Source: a virus
Direction: 5' to 3' (one strand)
DNA length: 64,000 bases
IMG/VR virus record: IMGVR_UViG_3300030012_002072
Coordinates: 1 to 64,000 of that record
The translations under genes and the position numbers were made by a program. The notes under the pieces were generated by a model. It made no database searches, was not told where the DNA came from, and saw nothing but the letters and a program-made list of their open reading frames with translations. Shown here one piece after another: positions 25,328 to 34,627 of the stretch (its first letter is position 1; each line of letters starts with the position of its first letter).

Positions 25328-26832
25328 GTTAGTTCTTTCATGTACTGCCAATCTCTATTCCTCCATTCTATTGCTAAAGTTTTATGGTTGTTATCCCACG
25401 GACTACTCCAACCAGTTTTTCTTTTTCTGTCTTTTATGTGGTCAGGAATCATATCGCCCATTACTTCTCTTAGTAAGTATTTATATGTGCCTGTATCCCA
25501 ACCAAACTTTTGTGTAAATTTTGTCATACCATCAAACTCATAACAGTAACGCACAAAGTTTTGACCTAAATATACAGGTCTACTTTCCATGCCGAACATA
25601 CCACAAGTTTGGTCTGTTGCTAGTATATTTTGCTCTGAAGTTATCAATAAATCTGATAATAACATATTGTTCCATTTATCTGTATCTGACCACTCTATAT
25701 TTGGCCACCAGTTCCAAGTTTTATACCATTCTAACTTTTCTTCACAATAGTTTTCTATCCAAAACTTATGGTGGTGCATATATCCTGAAAATAGTTCATC
25801 TGCGCTATCTCCTGTAAGTATCACTTTACAACCATCTTTTGCTGCTTGTTCGCATAAAAAGTATCTTGGTACTCGTCTATTTCTATCTGACCAAGGAAAT
25901 CTAGCATTATTTAGCCATCTTCTATCATAATCATAAATTTTATCTTGTTGTAATACTACTATTTTATGTTTTACACCCCATTGTTTACAGGTTTCTGCAG
26001 CTAATCTAGCTTCGTGTCTAAAAGTATTATGATTATGATACAGTCCACTACTATTATCATATGCACAGATATAAACAGTTAAATCTAAATCCATGTCTTT
26101 TACTACTGAAAGAGCAAATGTACTGTCAAAACCTCCGCTTAGAAATAATCCTGTCTTTTGTCTACTAGTCGCTATCTTTTGTATATTAGCTATTAGTCTT
26201 GCCCTAAAATCTGCTTTACTAAAAGGATTACTTCTTACTTTAAAACTGTTCCAGAGATTCTTATATATAATTTTGTTTTTATTAAAATCAAATATTACAT
26301 ACTCTCCTGGAGCAACTTTTACTACATCTTTATAAGGACTTTCATTACCCTGTAGTAAAGCATTAACAATAAATCCTTTCTTATTTGCACGATTCTCTTT
26401 CATATCGCTTAAACTTCTCAAACTTGTTGTTACTGTTACATGCTTACCTTTTTTATGTATCCACAAAGGTTTTGCTCCAAAATGGTCTCTACATACAATT
26501 AGTTTATTCTTCTCAGGTTGATACCATGCTAAACTACCATGCCAATCATTCCATTCTAGAAACTTGAATCCATAGTGTTCTAAGCCATCTGCTAAGTATT
26601 TTGTATCATTCTGTATGTTTGTATCATACATTTCTCCATTAAATACTAAATAATTATTCTTTTTTGTTTTATACGGTTGTAATTGTTTCTTGCCACTAAT
26701 ATCTAGCAAACCGTGTGCCATAGCTATCTTATCATTTTTCCACATAGCCATACCATCAGGCGCACGAAATCTTTGTCGCTCCATCATTTTGCCACAATTT
26801 TCAATGTCAGTTGTAACTACAAATCCGCACAT
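25324..26832 (-). CDS. asnB: Glutamine-hydrolysing asparagine synthetase-like protein
   Basis: 502 residues. C2 after the initiator Met is the N-terminal glutaminase nucleophile. RAPDGMAMW and YLVFNGEMYD are GATase II motifs. TGLFLSGGFDSTFAL is the PP-loop and LTGDSADELFSGY completes the synthetase site. It converts aspartate to asparagine, or amidates a related substrate. In a phage, amidation of a sugar or peptide acid is possible, as in O-antigen AsnB homologues. Confidence 0.88.
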   Translation of the reverse strand: MCGFVVTTDIENCGKMMERQRFRAPDGMAMWKNDKIAMAHGLLDISGKKQLQPYKTKKNNYLVFNGEMYDTNIQNDTKYLADGLEHYGFKFLEWNDWHGSLAWYQPEKNKLIVCRDHFGAKPLWIHKKGKHVTVTTSLRSLSDMKENRANKKGFIVNALLQGNESPYKDVVKVAPGEYVIFDFNKNKIIYKNLWNSFKVRSNPFSKADFRARLIANIQKIATSRQKTGLFLSGGFDSTFALSVVKDMDLDLTVYICAYDNSSGLYHNHNTFRHEARLAAETCKQWGVKHKIVVLQQDKIYDYDRRWLNNARFPWSDRNRRVPRYFLCEQAAKDGCKVILTGDSADELFSGYMHHHKFWIENYCEEKLEWYKTWNWWPNIEWSDTDKWNNMLLSDLLITSEQNILATDQTCGMFGMESRPVYLGQNFVRYCYEFDGMTKFTQKFGWDTGTYKYLLREVMGDMIPDHIKDRKRKTGWSSPWDNNHKTLAIEWRNRDWQYMKELT

Positions 26833-27074
26833 TATTCTACTACTTTAAATTCTAGTATTGTATCAACTTGTAAATCTTCCCACTTCTGAAACTCCACATC
26901 ATAACATATAAGTTTATCTCCGTTTTGTTTTTTAATATGTTTTGGAATACTCATGTATTTCTCACATAAAGTATACTCTCTATCATACACTCTCCTAGAT
27001 TTGAGACTTTCAAATTTAATTAATACTATATTTGTTTCTAACTTTTGTTTAAGTTTTTCGATATCCATATCCAT
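26832..27074 (-). CDS. DUF2693-like SH3-barrel protein
   Basis: 80 residues. The pattern IVLIKFESLKSRRVYDREYTL, SIPKHIK and CYDVEFQKWEDL follows the small DUF2693 SH3-like barrel family that is common in phages. The stop overlaps the asnB start by one base. The function is unknown. Confidence 0.55.
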   Translation of the reverse strand: MDMDIEKLKQKLETNIVLIKFESLKSRRVYDREYTLCEKYMSIPKHIKKQNGDKLICYDVEFQKWEDLQVDTILEFKVVE

Positions 27075-27244
27075 GCCTTTTCATGACCCATATATGCAAA
27101 CAATTTTGCTACCATATCTAGCCATGCTATGCCTGCGGCATACTCTACTTTACCAAGTATTGCCCAAGCGATTAAAAATGTTATTGTTGTTGCAATAAAT
27201 CTCCAAGTTATTGCTTTGTAAATTATTGTAAAGTTTTCTGTCAC
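27038..27244 (-). CDS. DUF2061 membrane protein
   Basis: 68 residues. AITWRFIATTITFLIAW gives the first transmembrane helix and the motif, and KLFAYMGHEKAWIWI matches the family end (K..xYxxHExxW). DUF2061 proteins are small inner-membrane proteins of unknown function found in bacteria and phages. It overlaps the genes on both sides. Confidence 0.75.
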   Translation of the reverse strand: MTENFTIIYKAITWRFIATTITFLIAWAILGKVEYAAGIAWLDMVAKLFAYMGHEKAWIWISKNLNKS

Positions 27245-27495
27245 CTTCTTTTTTTCATCCTTTTCTTCATTTTCTTTTCTCTTGCTACCCTTTTATTCTC
27301 TACTATATCTAAGTCAACTAATCCTGCCTCACATAACAGATTCATCATGGCGAGTACATCTCCAACTTCTTCTGATAAAAGTTTTCTATCTCTTTTCTTA
27401 TTTCGATGTCTATATACTTTAGAGCATGCTTGTACTAACTCGCCGCACTCTTCCATAGTGACTATTAATAAAAACGGACTTATATTTTTCGCCAT
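27241..27495 (-). CDS. MazG-like nucleotide pyrophosphohydrolase
   Basis: 84 residues. EECGELVQACSK and SEEVGDVLAMMN provide the ExxE and ExxD magnesium-binding motifs of the all-alpha NTP pyrophosphatase fold, followed by a very basic tail. It may hydrolyse non-canonical dNTPs or alarmones. A second MazG-like protein is at 58537-58971. Confidence 0.75.
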   Translation of the reverse strand: MAKNISPFLLIVTMEECGELVQACSKVYRHRNKKRDRKLLSEEVGDVLAMMNLLCEAGLVDLDIVENKRVAREKKMKKRMKKRR

Positions 27496-27950
27496 GTATC
27501 TTTTTTCTTTTCTTCACAGTATTCCCATATTTTCCAAGGAATACCTTTTTGATATAATACACCTGCCCAAGTGTTGCCTTCTGCTGGAGGTCTAGCCTCT
27601 ACAAAAGGAAATGGCACATCTTTTAGCCATACAACTGCGGCAACTTCTTTCTTTTCTACTTTCCTTATCTTATGATATTTTAAAGGTGTAGTCTTTGTTT
27701 TTTCATCATACCAATATATACCATTGGTATCTATAAAATGTTTTCCCCTGTGTTTCATCATACCCACTTCATCATCTACTTGATATCTGAGAGGGTATAT
27801 ACTTTTCATTGGTGTTTGTAATCTTCTCATTCCAATAGTTTTTCCTGTCATATTCCTATCATCTACTACTTGGTCACCTATTAACACCAAGCCATCTATT
27901 TCTTCTGGCTCTTCTGATAGTACATATATTGGAAACTCAATCTTTTTCAT
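27480..27950 (-). CDS. Hypothetical phage protein, 156 aa
   Basis: Start at 27950 chosen for coupling to the upstream gene and the clean beginning MKKIEFPIYVLSE. The protein contains GLVLIGDQVVDDRNM, PMKSIYPLRY, GMMKHRGKHFID and a Trp-rich end (GIPWKIWEYCEEKKKDTWRK). No fold or motif is recognised. It looks like a conserved orphan of marine myovirus-type gene sets. Confidence 0.6.
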   Translation of the reverse strand: MKKIEFPIYVLSEEPEEIDGLVLIGDQVVDDRNMTGKTIGMRRLQTPMKSIYPLRYQVDDEVGMMKHRGKHFIDTNGIYWYDEKTKTTPLKYHKIRKVEKKEVAAVVWLKDVPFPFVEARPPAEGNTWAGVLYQKGIPWKIWEYCEEKKKDTWRKI

Positions 27951-28425
27951 AACCCATAAACTTTTTAGCAAAATTACCTGCTAGTTCTTCGTAAGAAGTA
28001 TCAAAACAAGATAATTTAAATAATACTCTTTCTGATTCTATCCCTGTAACTCTATGTTCTTTAGTTGTATCTACTATCGCAGTATCATAATAATATGATT
28101 TATCTCTAAACTCTAACTTATCTTTGCCATGTAATTTCCACATGACTGCTGATTTTGTTCCCTTATCAGTATGCCAGTCTAACTTAGTAAAAGGTTGTAA
28201 GAATATAAACTTAAAATTATATCTTCCTCTTGGATTAAATATATTTCTAACTTCATTAAGCACTTCATCTTCCCAAGGTGCATAGTGATATCCTTCTACT
28301 AATTGTTTTTTGTAGTAAAATAACTTTCTTGGTAAAGTATAAGCTACTTTTTCAAGATATTCATAGTCTAAATCATACTTAATATGTAATAGATTATTTG
28401 GAATCTTCTCTAATCTTCGTGGCAC
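27937..28425 (-). CDS. Putative 2OG-Fe(II)/aspartyl hydroxylase-like protein
   Basis: 162 residues. FIFLQPFTKLDWHTDKGTK carries an HxD pair and TTKEHRVTGIESERVLFKLS a downstream His and Arg at double-stranded beta-helix spacing. This suggests an aspartyl/asparaginyl beta-hydroxylase-like fold. The substrate is unknown. It is one of several oxygenase-like proteins in the window. Confidence 0.5.
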   Translation of the reverse strand: MPRRLEKIPNNLLHIKYDLDYEYLEKVAYTLPRKLFYYKKQLVEGYHYAPWEDEVLNEVRNIFNPRGRYNFKFIFLQPFTKLDWHTDKGTKSAVMWKLHGKDKLEFRDKSYYYDTAIVDTTKEHRVTGIESERVLFKLSCFDTSYEELAGNFAKKFMGYEKD

Positions 28426-29155
28426 TGATATCCTCTATTTCTTTGTCAAAATGTTCTTGTTCTATCGTATATCCAACTTTTCTACCATATGTAATATTTA
28501 CTATATTTGGCACTATAGATATAGATACTATACCAGCTAAATGTGCTAGTTTGTTTTTTAAATTGTTTTCAACTTCATGCACACTAAAGGGATTATTGTC
28601 ACCCCAGGGCATTGTTCTTATCATAATGTCTACTTGTGGAGCTTTCTCTAAACACCTATCTAGTAACGCTTGGTGTCCGTCATGCCATGGTTGCCATCTA
28701 CCTAGCATTTGTACTGTAGGCATATCATCTTGCCATATATGTCTACCTATGCTCCAACATACATCAACAGGGTCATCATCATCCCACTCATGTATATCGA
28801 AATCATACTCACTCCAATGAGGCCATTCAAATACTTTGTTAGTATCTTCATACTTACTATTTACTACTGTAGACATAAAAATAGTCAGGTCAGCATCAAA
28901 CTGCTCTCTACCTGACTTGTATGGGCAGATAAAATCTACCAAAGCAATTTTACCGTTATTTTCGGCTTCCTCTGCTTTATTTACCATTCTTCTATACTGT
29001 CTCCAACGACCTTGTTCTGAGAAATCCCAGTCGTCAGCTTCTTTTCTTACTTCATCCGCGTTGATATGGGCTACTCTATCTCCCATTATCTTAACTATGT
29101 TTTTACATAGTGTAGTTTTGCCAGCTCCAGACTGACCAAATATTAAAACTTTCAC
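28394..29155 (-). CDS. Fused adenylylsulfate kinase and nucleotidyltransferase
   Basis: 253 residues. The N-terminal ~120 residues match an APS-kinase-like P-loop kinase: Walker A FGQSGAGKTTLC and HINADEVRKEA, with DFICPYKSGRE. From residue ~145, MLGRWQPWHDGHQALLDRC is the HxGH-type nucleotidyltransferase start, and ISATKIRE is the C-terminal signature. The kinase would make PAPS or phosphorylate another nucleotide. It neighbours a sulfotransferase gene, so the PAPS reading fits. Confidence 0.75.
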   Translation of the reverse strand: MKVLIFGQSGAGKTTLCKNIVKIMGDRVAHINADEVRKEADDWDFSEQGRWRQYRRMVNKAEEAENNGKIALVDFICPYKSGREQFDADLTIFMSTVVNSKYEDTNKVFEWPHWSEYDFDIHEWDDDDPVDVCWSIGRHIWQDDMPTVQMLGRWQPWHDGHQALLDRCLEKAPQVDIMIRTMPWGDNNPFSVHEVENNLKNKLAHLAGIVSISIVPNIVNITYGRKVGYTIEQEHFDKEIEDISATKIREDSK

Positions 29156-29892
29156 TTTAATAAATCCTCGTAATTCTTTCCTATTTTTACTTTTAACATA
29201 GCTCTTTCTGCTATGTGTACTGCTGACCTATACTCAACACACTTCTTACACACTTTACATGGCACCCATCTTTTATCTTCTTTTACTTGACTAGGGTTCA
29301 TGCAAGTCCATGCATAATCTACAAGAGTAGGATGTTGTCTTTTTATAAAAGAATATATCTCCGACTTTGTATTATGCTCAAATGGAAATAACATAAGTGG
29401 TGTTCTTAGTTTCTTTTCCCAAGATAATCCATGTATTTCCCACTCGGTATTTCTAATCATTTCTATACTTCTTTGGACATTCTTTAACATTCCTCTTTGT
29501 TGTCCACTATCTTCTGTATTTGTTCCAAATATTACTGCATTTATAGCCCATTGAGGATTGCCTGCAATTATTTTTGCTACATTATCTACACAAATAAATC
29601 CTGGTGGTATATTAATATACTTCATAGGTATAGTTTCAGTACTTAATATAAAAGGAACTTTAAAATGGTCTGCACTCTTTCTAGCTGCAAGAACTAAATT
29701 ATGAGTTCCTGGTACATCTGCCACTACATAAGTCCATACTATAGGTTTTCTACCTGTATCTATAGCCCATGCTAAAGCTGCCATGCTTTCTATCCCACCA
29801 CCATGTGGAATAACACAATCTACACCATCAAAAGTGGCTTCTCCTTCTTTACTGTTTCTATCTTTGAAATCTATGTAAGTCTTAGGCTCCAT
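29152..29892 (-). CDS. QueC-like PP-loop protein 1
   Basis: 246 residues from the ATG with GAGGA upstream. VIPHGGGIESMAAL is a PP-loop variant with SGG changed to HGG. PCKVCKKCVEYRSA with TCMNP forms a QueC-type Cys zinc site. QueC makes preQ0 from CDG using ATP and ammonia. No QueD, QueE, FolE or DpdA is seen here, so the reaction may differ: ATP-dependent activation and amidation of another carboxylate is possible. Confidence 0.7.
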   Translation of the reverse strand: MEPKTYIDFKDRNSKEGEATFDGVDCVIPHGGGIESMAALAWAIDTGRKPIVWTYVVADVPGTHNLVLAARKSADHFKVPFILSTETIPMKYINIPPGFICVDNVAKIIAGNPQWAINAVIFGTNTEDSGQQRGMLKNVQRSIEMIRNTEWEIHGLSWEKKLRTPLMLFPFEHNTKSEIYSFIKRQHPTLVDYAWTCMNPSQVKEDKRWVPCKVCKKCVEYRSAVHIAERAMLKVKIGKNYEDLLK

Positions 29893-30559
29893 AGTAAAAT
29901 TCCTCAAAATCTCTCTTGTAATAATCGTATATTAACTTTCTATTCTCGTCTGTCCACTCATGAGTAGGTTGAAACTTATTTTTACTAACATTCCATTTAT
30001 CGTTTTCAAATCCCTCTAGTCCTATTTCTTTAAATATGGTAAGATTCTCTAGTTTATGTATTTCTACCTCAGGTAATCTTACAAAAGTCCATTGAGGTTT
30101 CATAACAATACTAGGGTCAAAAGAAGGCTTCATAATATGTAATTCATATAGCGCATCCATATCATCTATACAATTATGCCATTTGCCCTCTCTCATGCTT
30201 TCTATGGCACGAGGCACCCAATCTTTGAAGGGTGTCTTTACTAAAACAAGGTCAGATAGATGACTCCATGCACTACGAAAACGAGTATATGGATGTCTAA
30301 CTTGTGCAACAAATTTCCAATCATTACCATACTGTAAAGCATACTGGTCATATGTAGCATGTAAGTTTGTCACATACATATAATGTTTACTATGACTTCT
30401 ATATCCTCTTATACAAGCAGTAGCAAACCCTTGACTCCAAGTTTGACTTGCAAATTTATATTCTGATACACCATGTTGTCTTGCATATTGATTGACAATA
30501 GATGTACCTCCACATTTTGGTATGTGAATAAATACTGTTTTATGTTTATGCAATATCAT
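29882..30559 (-). CDS. PAPS-dependent sulfotransferase
   Basis: 225 residues. VFIHIPKCGGTSIVNQY is the 5'-phosphosulfate loop and VRHPYTRFRSAWSH the 3'-phosphate-binding motif of the sulfotransferase family. Start 30559 follows GGAAAG; the frame opens earlier at a TTG. It would sulfate a sugar or other acceptor using PAPS, which the adjacent kinase could supply. Confidence 0.82.
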   Translation of the reverse strand: MILHKHKTVFIHIPKCGGTSIVNQYARQHGVSEYKFASQTWSQGFATACIRGYRSHSKHYMYVTNLHATYDQYALQYGNDWKFVAQVRHPYTRFRSAWSHLSDLVLVKTPFKDWVPRAIESMREGKWHNCIDDMDALYELHIMKPSFDPSIVMKPQWTFVRLPEVEIHKLENLTIFKEIGLEGFENDKWNVSKNKFQPTHEWTDENRKLIYDYYKRDFEEFYYGA

Positions 30560-32813
30560 AGAGCTTTCCAAACTTCCCTAAGCTGTAATCATCAGCTATA
30601 TCGAAGTCACACCCAATAGGTGCTCCTGGTATAGAAAGACCACGGTCTCTCTGTATACACTCTCTAAGTTTCTCTACATATAGTTCAATCTCATCTTCGG
30701 GAACTTCTGCTAATACAGAGTCATGAACAAGTGCAAATATCTTTGCTTTCATTCCTGTCTTAACAATGTATTTCTGCATTTCAATAGCACCCAGTAAGTT
30801 CACATCTGAAGCCACAGATTGAACAAGAGCATTTACACCACTACGAACTTCATGTGATGCAATACCTTTATCTTTACTAAATACATTCGGTAATCTTCTT
30901 TTTCTACCGAAATGACTGTATATAAATCCATTTGCTTGAATAAATTTTTGAGTATTATCCAACCATCCCTTTAGTTTAGGGAAAGCTGCGAAATAGTCAT
31001 CAATCGTTTGTTTTGCTTCTGCTGGACTAAAATATTGTCCTGAGTCCTTGGTAACTTGTTCACTGATTTTTGCTGGTCCAGCTCCATACATGATACCAAA
31101 GGTAACGGCTTTTGCCTGTTGTCTTTCTGCTGTGTAATGTTCAGCGACATCGTCGACCTCACATGGTAGTCGAAATACTTGTTTCGCAATCGTACTGTGA
31201 AAGTTACCACCATCTTTGAAAACTTTTTGAAGGTTTTTATCATCTGCTAAGACCGCTGCACAATAAACTTCTGCAGTTGTCAAGTCCATTGCAACAATCT
31301 TATTTCCACTCTTTGCCTTGATACAACCTTTTACTGTGGGGTTGTCACGAGGAAGTTGTTGCATATTTAATTTTCCGCTGGAGGATAGCCTTCCTGAAGT
31401 TGTTCCATGAAGATTAAAGTTTGTTCTTAATCTTGCATCCATGTCAAGCGCAGGAATAATCTTATCCAAGTATGTGGTTTTAATTTTTACTTTCTGTCGA
31501 ATCTCAAGAATTAGTTCAGGTATCTCGTGTTCACTCGCAAGTTTCTGTAAACTCTCTGCGTCTGTGCTATCAGCTCCTGTACCCGTTTTCTTACCCGTTG
31601 GGGCTAAGCCTACATAATCGAATAATAGACTTCGTAATTGTACTGTTGAGTTTGGATTGAATCCGTCTTTGTCTTTGATAAATTGTCGCACTTCTGGATA
31701 ACCATTTAGTTTCTCTACTGCTGCGTCAATATCTTCTTGCATACGCTTTTGACCAAACTCTAGTCTTGTCTTGTCGAATGGTACACCGTTGCTTTCTACT
31801 TGTGTCAAGAATCTGCACCCTTCAATAAGAATATTTTTATATACCCAATATAGTTTTTCATTTTTGAGTATTGCCTTTTCAAACTTTTGGAATAGCAAGA
31901 AGGTAACAACTGCGTCCATTGCAGCATAGTTCTTCATAACATCAAAAGGAACTAAATCCCAACTAAATGATTGTTTAAGTATTCCTGTTCTTTTACGATA
32001 GTCTGTAATCCATGTGTCAAGTTCTGCTTCATAATCACCGTAGTCTGTATGTTTGATAGCAAGTTGTTTCAGACCATGTGTGCCTGGGTTCTCGTCAAAC
32101 ATATAGTGCATAAGCATTGTATCTTCAAAATGAGGAAACTCAAAGTTGAAATGATACTGAAACCATTGTAAATCAAACTTAGCATTATGAAATACTACTC
32201 TTTTCTTGTTGAATATTTGTTGCATAAGTGCTTCACAAGTTTGGTCAATAGCATCGCAGTCTACATAAACGCCATGCTCTGGCTCATAACTCATTGAGAA
32301 GCCTAGCATATAACCATCTCTACAGTATAACGCTGATGTCTCGGAGTCAAGTCCTATAAAGTCATAATCTTCACAATCTCTTGCTTTGATAAGAAAACGA
32401 CTTAGTTCTTTACTATCTGTGATACCATAACATTTATCTTCACTCAAGGTTTTTTGTGTGAGTTCTCCGCTTACATATCCCGATATACTCTCGACAGCTT
32501 CCTCGAATGACTTCTTTGCCTCTGGTCTGAACTTTATCATAGCAGGGTTAATTAGTGCCAAAAACTTATCATCAATTATTTTTCCATTGTACTCAGTTAT
32601 TGATGTCTTTCTCGTAAAGTTTTTGAAAGGCTCTGAACCTACTAGAATCAGCCAATCATACGAGTCGGTATCGATTTCAATATCAACATCTCGTTTCAAA
32701 ATTTTTCTTTTGCTCGAATCACTACATAACGCAAATCTATCAAACTCAAACTTAAAATATTTGTCAAAGTTTGTAGAACTTGGTGTAGTTTCTATTAGTG
32801 CTACTTTAGCCAT
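30546..32813 (-). CDS. polA: DNA polymerase I-family replicative polymerase
   Basis: 755 residues. The 3'-5' exonuclease motifs are FIGLDSETSALY (D156, E158), VVFHNAKFDLQWF and NYAAMDAVVTF. Polymerase motif A is AMDLTTAEVY, motif B is RQQAKAVTFGIMYGAG and motif C is ALVHDSVLAEV. The position equivalent to E. coli 762 is Phe. Motif C has HDS in place of the usual HDE. There is no 5'-nuclease domain; this is supplied by the separate gene at 16055. It overlaps the primase upstream. Confidence 0.93.
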   Translation of the reverse strand: MAKVALIETTPSSTNFDKYFKFEFDRFALCSDSSKRKILKRDVDIEIDTDSYDWLILVGSEPFKNFTRKTSITEYNGKIIDDKFLALINPAMIKFRPEAKKSFEEAVESISGYVSGELTQKTLSEDKCYGITDSKELSRFLIKARDCEDYDFIGLDSETSALYCRDGYMLGFSMSYEPEHGVYVDCDAIDQTCEALMQQIFNKKRVVFHNAKFDLQWFQYHFNFEFPHFEDTMLMHYMFDENPGTHGLKQLAIKHTDYGDYEAELDTWITDYRKRTGILKQSFSWDLVPFDVMKNYAAMDAVVTFLLFQKFEKAILKNEKLYWVYKNILIEGCRFLTQVESNGVPFDKTRLEFGQKRMQEDIDAAVEKLNGYPEVRQFIKDKDGFNPNSTVQLRSLLFDYVGLAPTGKKTGTGADSTDAESLQKLASEHEIPELILEIRQKVKIKTTYLDKIIPALDMDARLRTNFNLHGTTSGRLSSSGKLNMQQLPRDNPTVKGCIKAKSGNKIVAMDLTTAEVYCAAVLADDKNLQKVFKDGGNFHSTIAKQVFRLPCEVDDVAEHYTAERQQAKAVTFGIMYGAGPAKISEQVTKDSGQYFSPAEAKQTIDDYFAAFPKLKGWLDNTQKFIQANGFIYSHFGRKRRLPNVFSKDKGIASHEVRSGVNALVQSVASDVNLLGAIEMQKYIVKTGMKAKIFALVHDSVLAEVPEDEIELYVEKLRECIQRDRGLSIPGAPIGCDFDIADDYSLGKFGKLYDIA

Positions 32814-33645
32814 ATAATTTTTCCTTTAATCTTTCTATCTCACTAGCAACAAGGTTGCCAGGGTCTACATTGTCTCTTAATTTTACTATTCTTGCAGACA
32901 TTTCTAATTTCTCTGCAATCTCTTTCGCTTTTTCACTAGCTTGTCTACCCGCCTCATCCCCGTCAAACATGATGTCAATACCTTGTACGCCTTGTAGCTT
33001 CAGTAAGCTCAGTTTGACCCAATTCACTTGTTGTGTACCAAAACAGCACACTGTATTTTTGAGACCTTTGTCCCAAAGGTTGAGAGCATCAAATATACCC
33101 TCCACCAGTATAACTCTATTCTGTATAGGTTTTACCTTTGCTGGACAAAAGGGCATTTCTGCACCTTGTGGATAGATGTAATACTTCATCTTACTAAAGT
33201 CGTCCAGACTTCTACCTATCAATGAAACTGTTTTTCCTGTAATGTCACGAATTGGAAAGATGATACGGTTTTCGAACTGAGGTACATTCCAAGTGAACGC
33301 ATCCCATATATCAAGAGTTTCCTCAGATATGTTTCTAAAACCACCACCTTTCCATTTCAGTCTATCCTTCGGGAGTTGGATTCCGACAGTTTCGCTTTTA
33401 ACTTTTTGTATCTTTTCTTTTATTCTGTGTATACGAACTTCTGTTGGAGAAGCTGGTGCACCAAAATAGGTAAATAAATTACCTTTGTACCCACATGAGA
33501 AACAGTGAAATATACCTGTTATTCTATCTACTCTCATAGATGGGTTAGTATCATCATGCTCTGGATTAAGGCATGATATGACAGCGTCCTTTCCACTAAG
33601 GCGATACTGTATTCCTTTGCTTTGTAGTAGTTCCTCTGCTATCAT
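32806..33645 (-). CDS. DnaG-type DNA primase
   Basis: 279 residues. A CHC2-type zinc finger (C25-L-N-P-E-H-D and FHCFSCGYKG) is followed by a TOPRIM domain with ILVEGIFDALNLW and MFDGDEAGRQA. It lacks a helicase domain; DnaB is encoded separately at 34802. The promoter 11 bases upstream leaves a predicted leader of only ~4 nt. Confidence 0.9.
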   Translation of the reverse strand: MIAEELLQSKGIQYRLSGKDAVISCLNPEHDDTNPSMRVDRITGIFHCFSCGYKGNLFTYFGAPASPTEVRIHRIKEKIQKVKSETVGIQLPKDRLKWKGGGFRNISEETLDIWDAFTWNVPQFENRIIFPIRDITGKTVSLIGRSLDDFSKMKYYIYPQGAEMPFCPAKVKPIQNRVILVEGIFDALNLWDKGLKNTVCCFGTQQVNWVKLSLLKLQGVQGIDIMFDGDEAGRQASEKAKEIAEKLEMSARIVKLRDNVDPGNLVASEIERLKEKLYG

Positions 33646-33655
33646 ATTTACATAT

Positions 33656-33684
33656 ATTATATCAAAATTTTAAGTTGATGTCAA
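33656..33684 (-). promoter_or_regulatory. Sigma-70-type promoter for primase-polymerase operon
   Basis: AGTTCTTGACA, 17-bp spacer, TATAAT, then ATATG. The primase ATG begins 11 bases after the -10, so the leader should be about 4 nt. Confidence 0.85.
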
Positions 33685-34181
33685 GAACTATTTTCCACAT
33701 TCTTGGCTTTTACCTTCCAAGTGTAGCCGTTCCTAGTTATTGTATACTGTCCGCCATGACAATTAATTATATCCTTACCTGTGTACTTAGCTACAGCTAC
33801 TGCTGCTGTACCACAACTTTGAACATATCCTACTCCTCTTTCGAATACAATCATAAATACACTACCATCATAACTAGACCAGCACAGTATTTGATTTTCA
33901 TCTAGTGAATCATCTATATTATCCACTATTGTATGTGTTGTGCACTCTCCATTTCTCCAACAATCTATTATATTATCAGTAATAAGTGTTGGAGAAAGAA
34001 TATCTATTTCTCCTTGTGCTTCAGATATATCTGCGTTATAGCAAACATTGGCTCTACTACCATCAACATTCCAAGTGTCGCCAGTTTTTACTAGACGCCA
34101 TTGGTCATATCCATGATGGTATAAAGGTTTAGTGTCTGCTAGAATTATAACTTGCCCATTAACTTTGACTTGTGTTTCCAT
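33681..34181 (-). CDS. Diaminopimelate-epimerase-like protein (short)
   Basis: 166 residues versus ~274 in DapF. GSRANVCYNADIS resembles the N-terminal catalytic-Cys motif (GNGxRC region) and VFERGVGYVQSCGTAAVAVAKY matches the C-terminal DapF motif ERGVGxTxxCGTGA with its Cys. So both catalytic-site halves appear to be present in shortened form. It may act on a DAP-like or other amino acid, or on peptidoglycan precursors. The shortened length makes activity uncertain. Confidence 0.6.
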   Translation of the reverse strand: METQVKVNGQVIILADTKPLYHHGYDQWRLVKTGDTWNVDGSRANVCYNADISEAQGEIDILSPTLITDNIIDCWRNGECTTHTIVDNIDDSLDENQILCWSSYDGSVFMIVFERGVGYVQSCGTAAVAVAKYTGKDIINCHGGQYTITRNGYTWKVKAKNVENSS

Positions 34182-34627
34182 TCTAACTCATCTCCTAGTG
34201 CTTCGTGTTCTAAAAATGTGGGGTCGTCTTCATAATACATTGACTTCCACACTAATTCTGCCATTTGAAACCAAACAGCAACCGCTTTGTCTCTAAAATC
34301 TGTGTCACCCCATAGATAATATAAAAGCCACCACTCTTCATCAAATCTACAAACTCTTACTTCTTGTTCGTGCAACTCTGGTAATTCTGTCAATACTCTT
34401 AATCTTTGACTCCCTGCGATTGGGTACCAGTTAGGCATACATAAAAAGGGTGAGCGTATGCCTTCATTTTTTAGTGCTTCTTTTAGTGGTTCATTTGCTG
34501 GAACATTCTTTATATTTTCTTGCACTTTTTCTTGTTCTAGCAACCACCCTACTGTTCTTACATACCAAGTATGTGGTGGAAGTGGTATTAGTTCTGCCGT
34601 TTCTCTACTAACTCTATCATTAGCCAT
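34145..34627 (-). CDS. ParB/sulfiredoxin-like domain protein
   Basis: 160 residues from the internal ATG (MANDRVSRETAELI), which fits coupling better than the longer frame. LKEALKNEGIRSPFLCM and WYPIAGSQRLRVL are typical of ParB-like nuclease domains (GxxR motif). The C-terminus is Trp-rich and acidic. A second ParB-like protein is at 52484-52927. Confidence 0.6.
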   Translation of the reverse strand: MANDRVSRETAELIPLPPHTWYVRTVGWLLEQEKVQENIKNVPANEPLKEALKNEGIRSPFLCMPNWYPIAGSQRLRVLTELPELHEQEVRVCRFDEEWWLLYYLWGDTDFRDKAVAVWFQMAELVWKSMYYEDDPTFLEHEALGDELEWKHKSKLMGKL

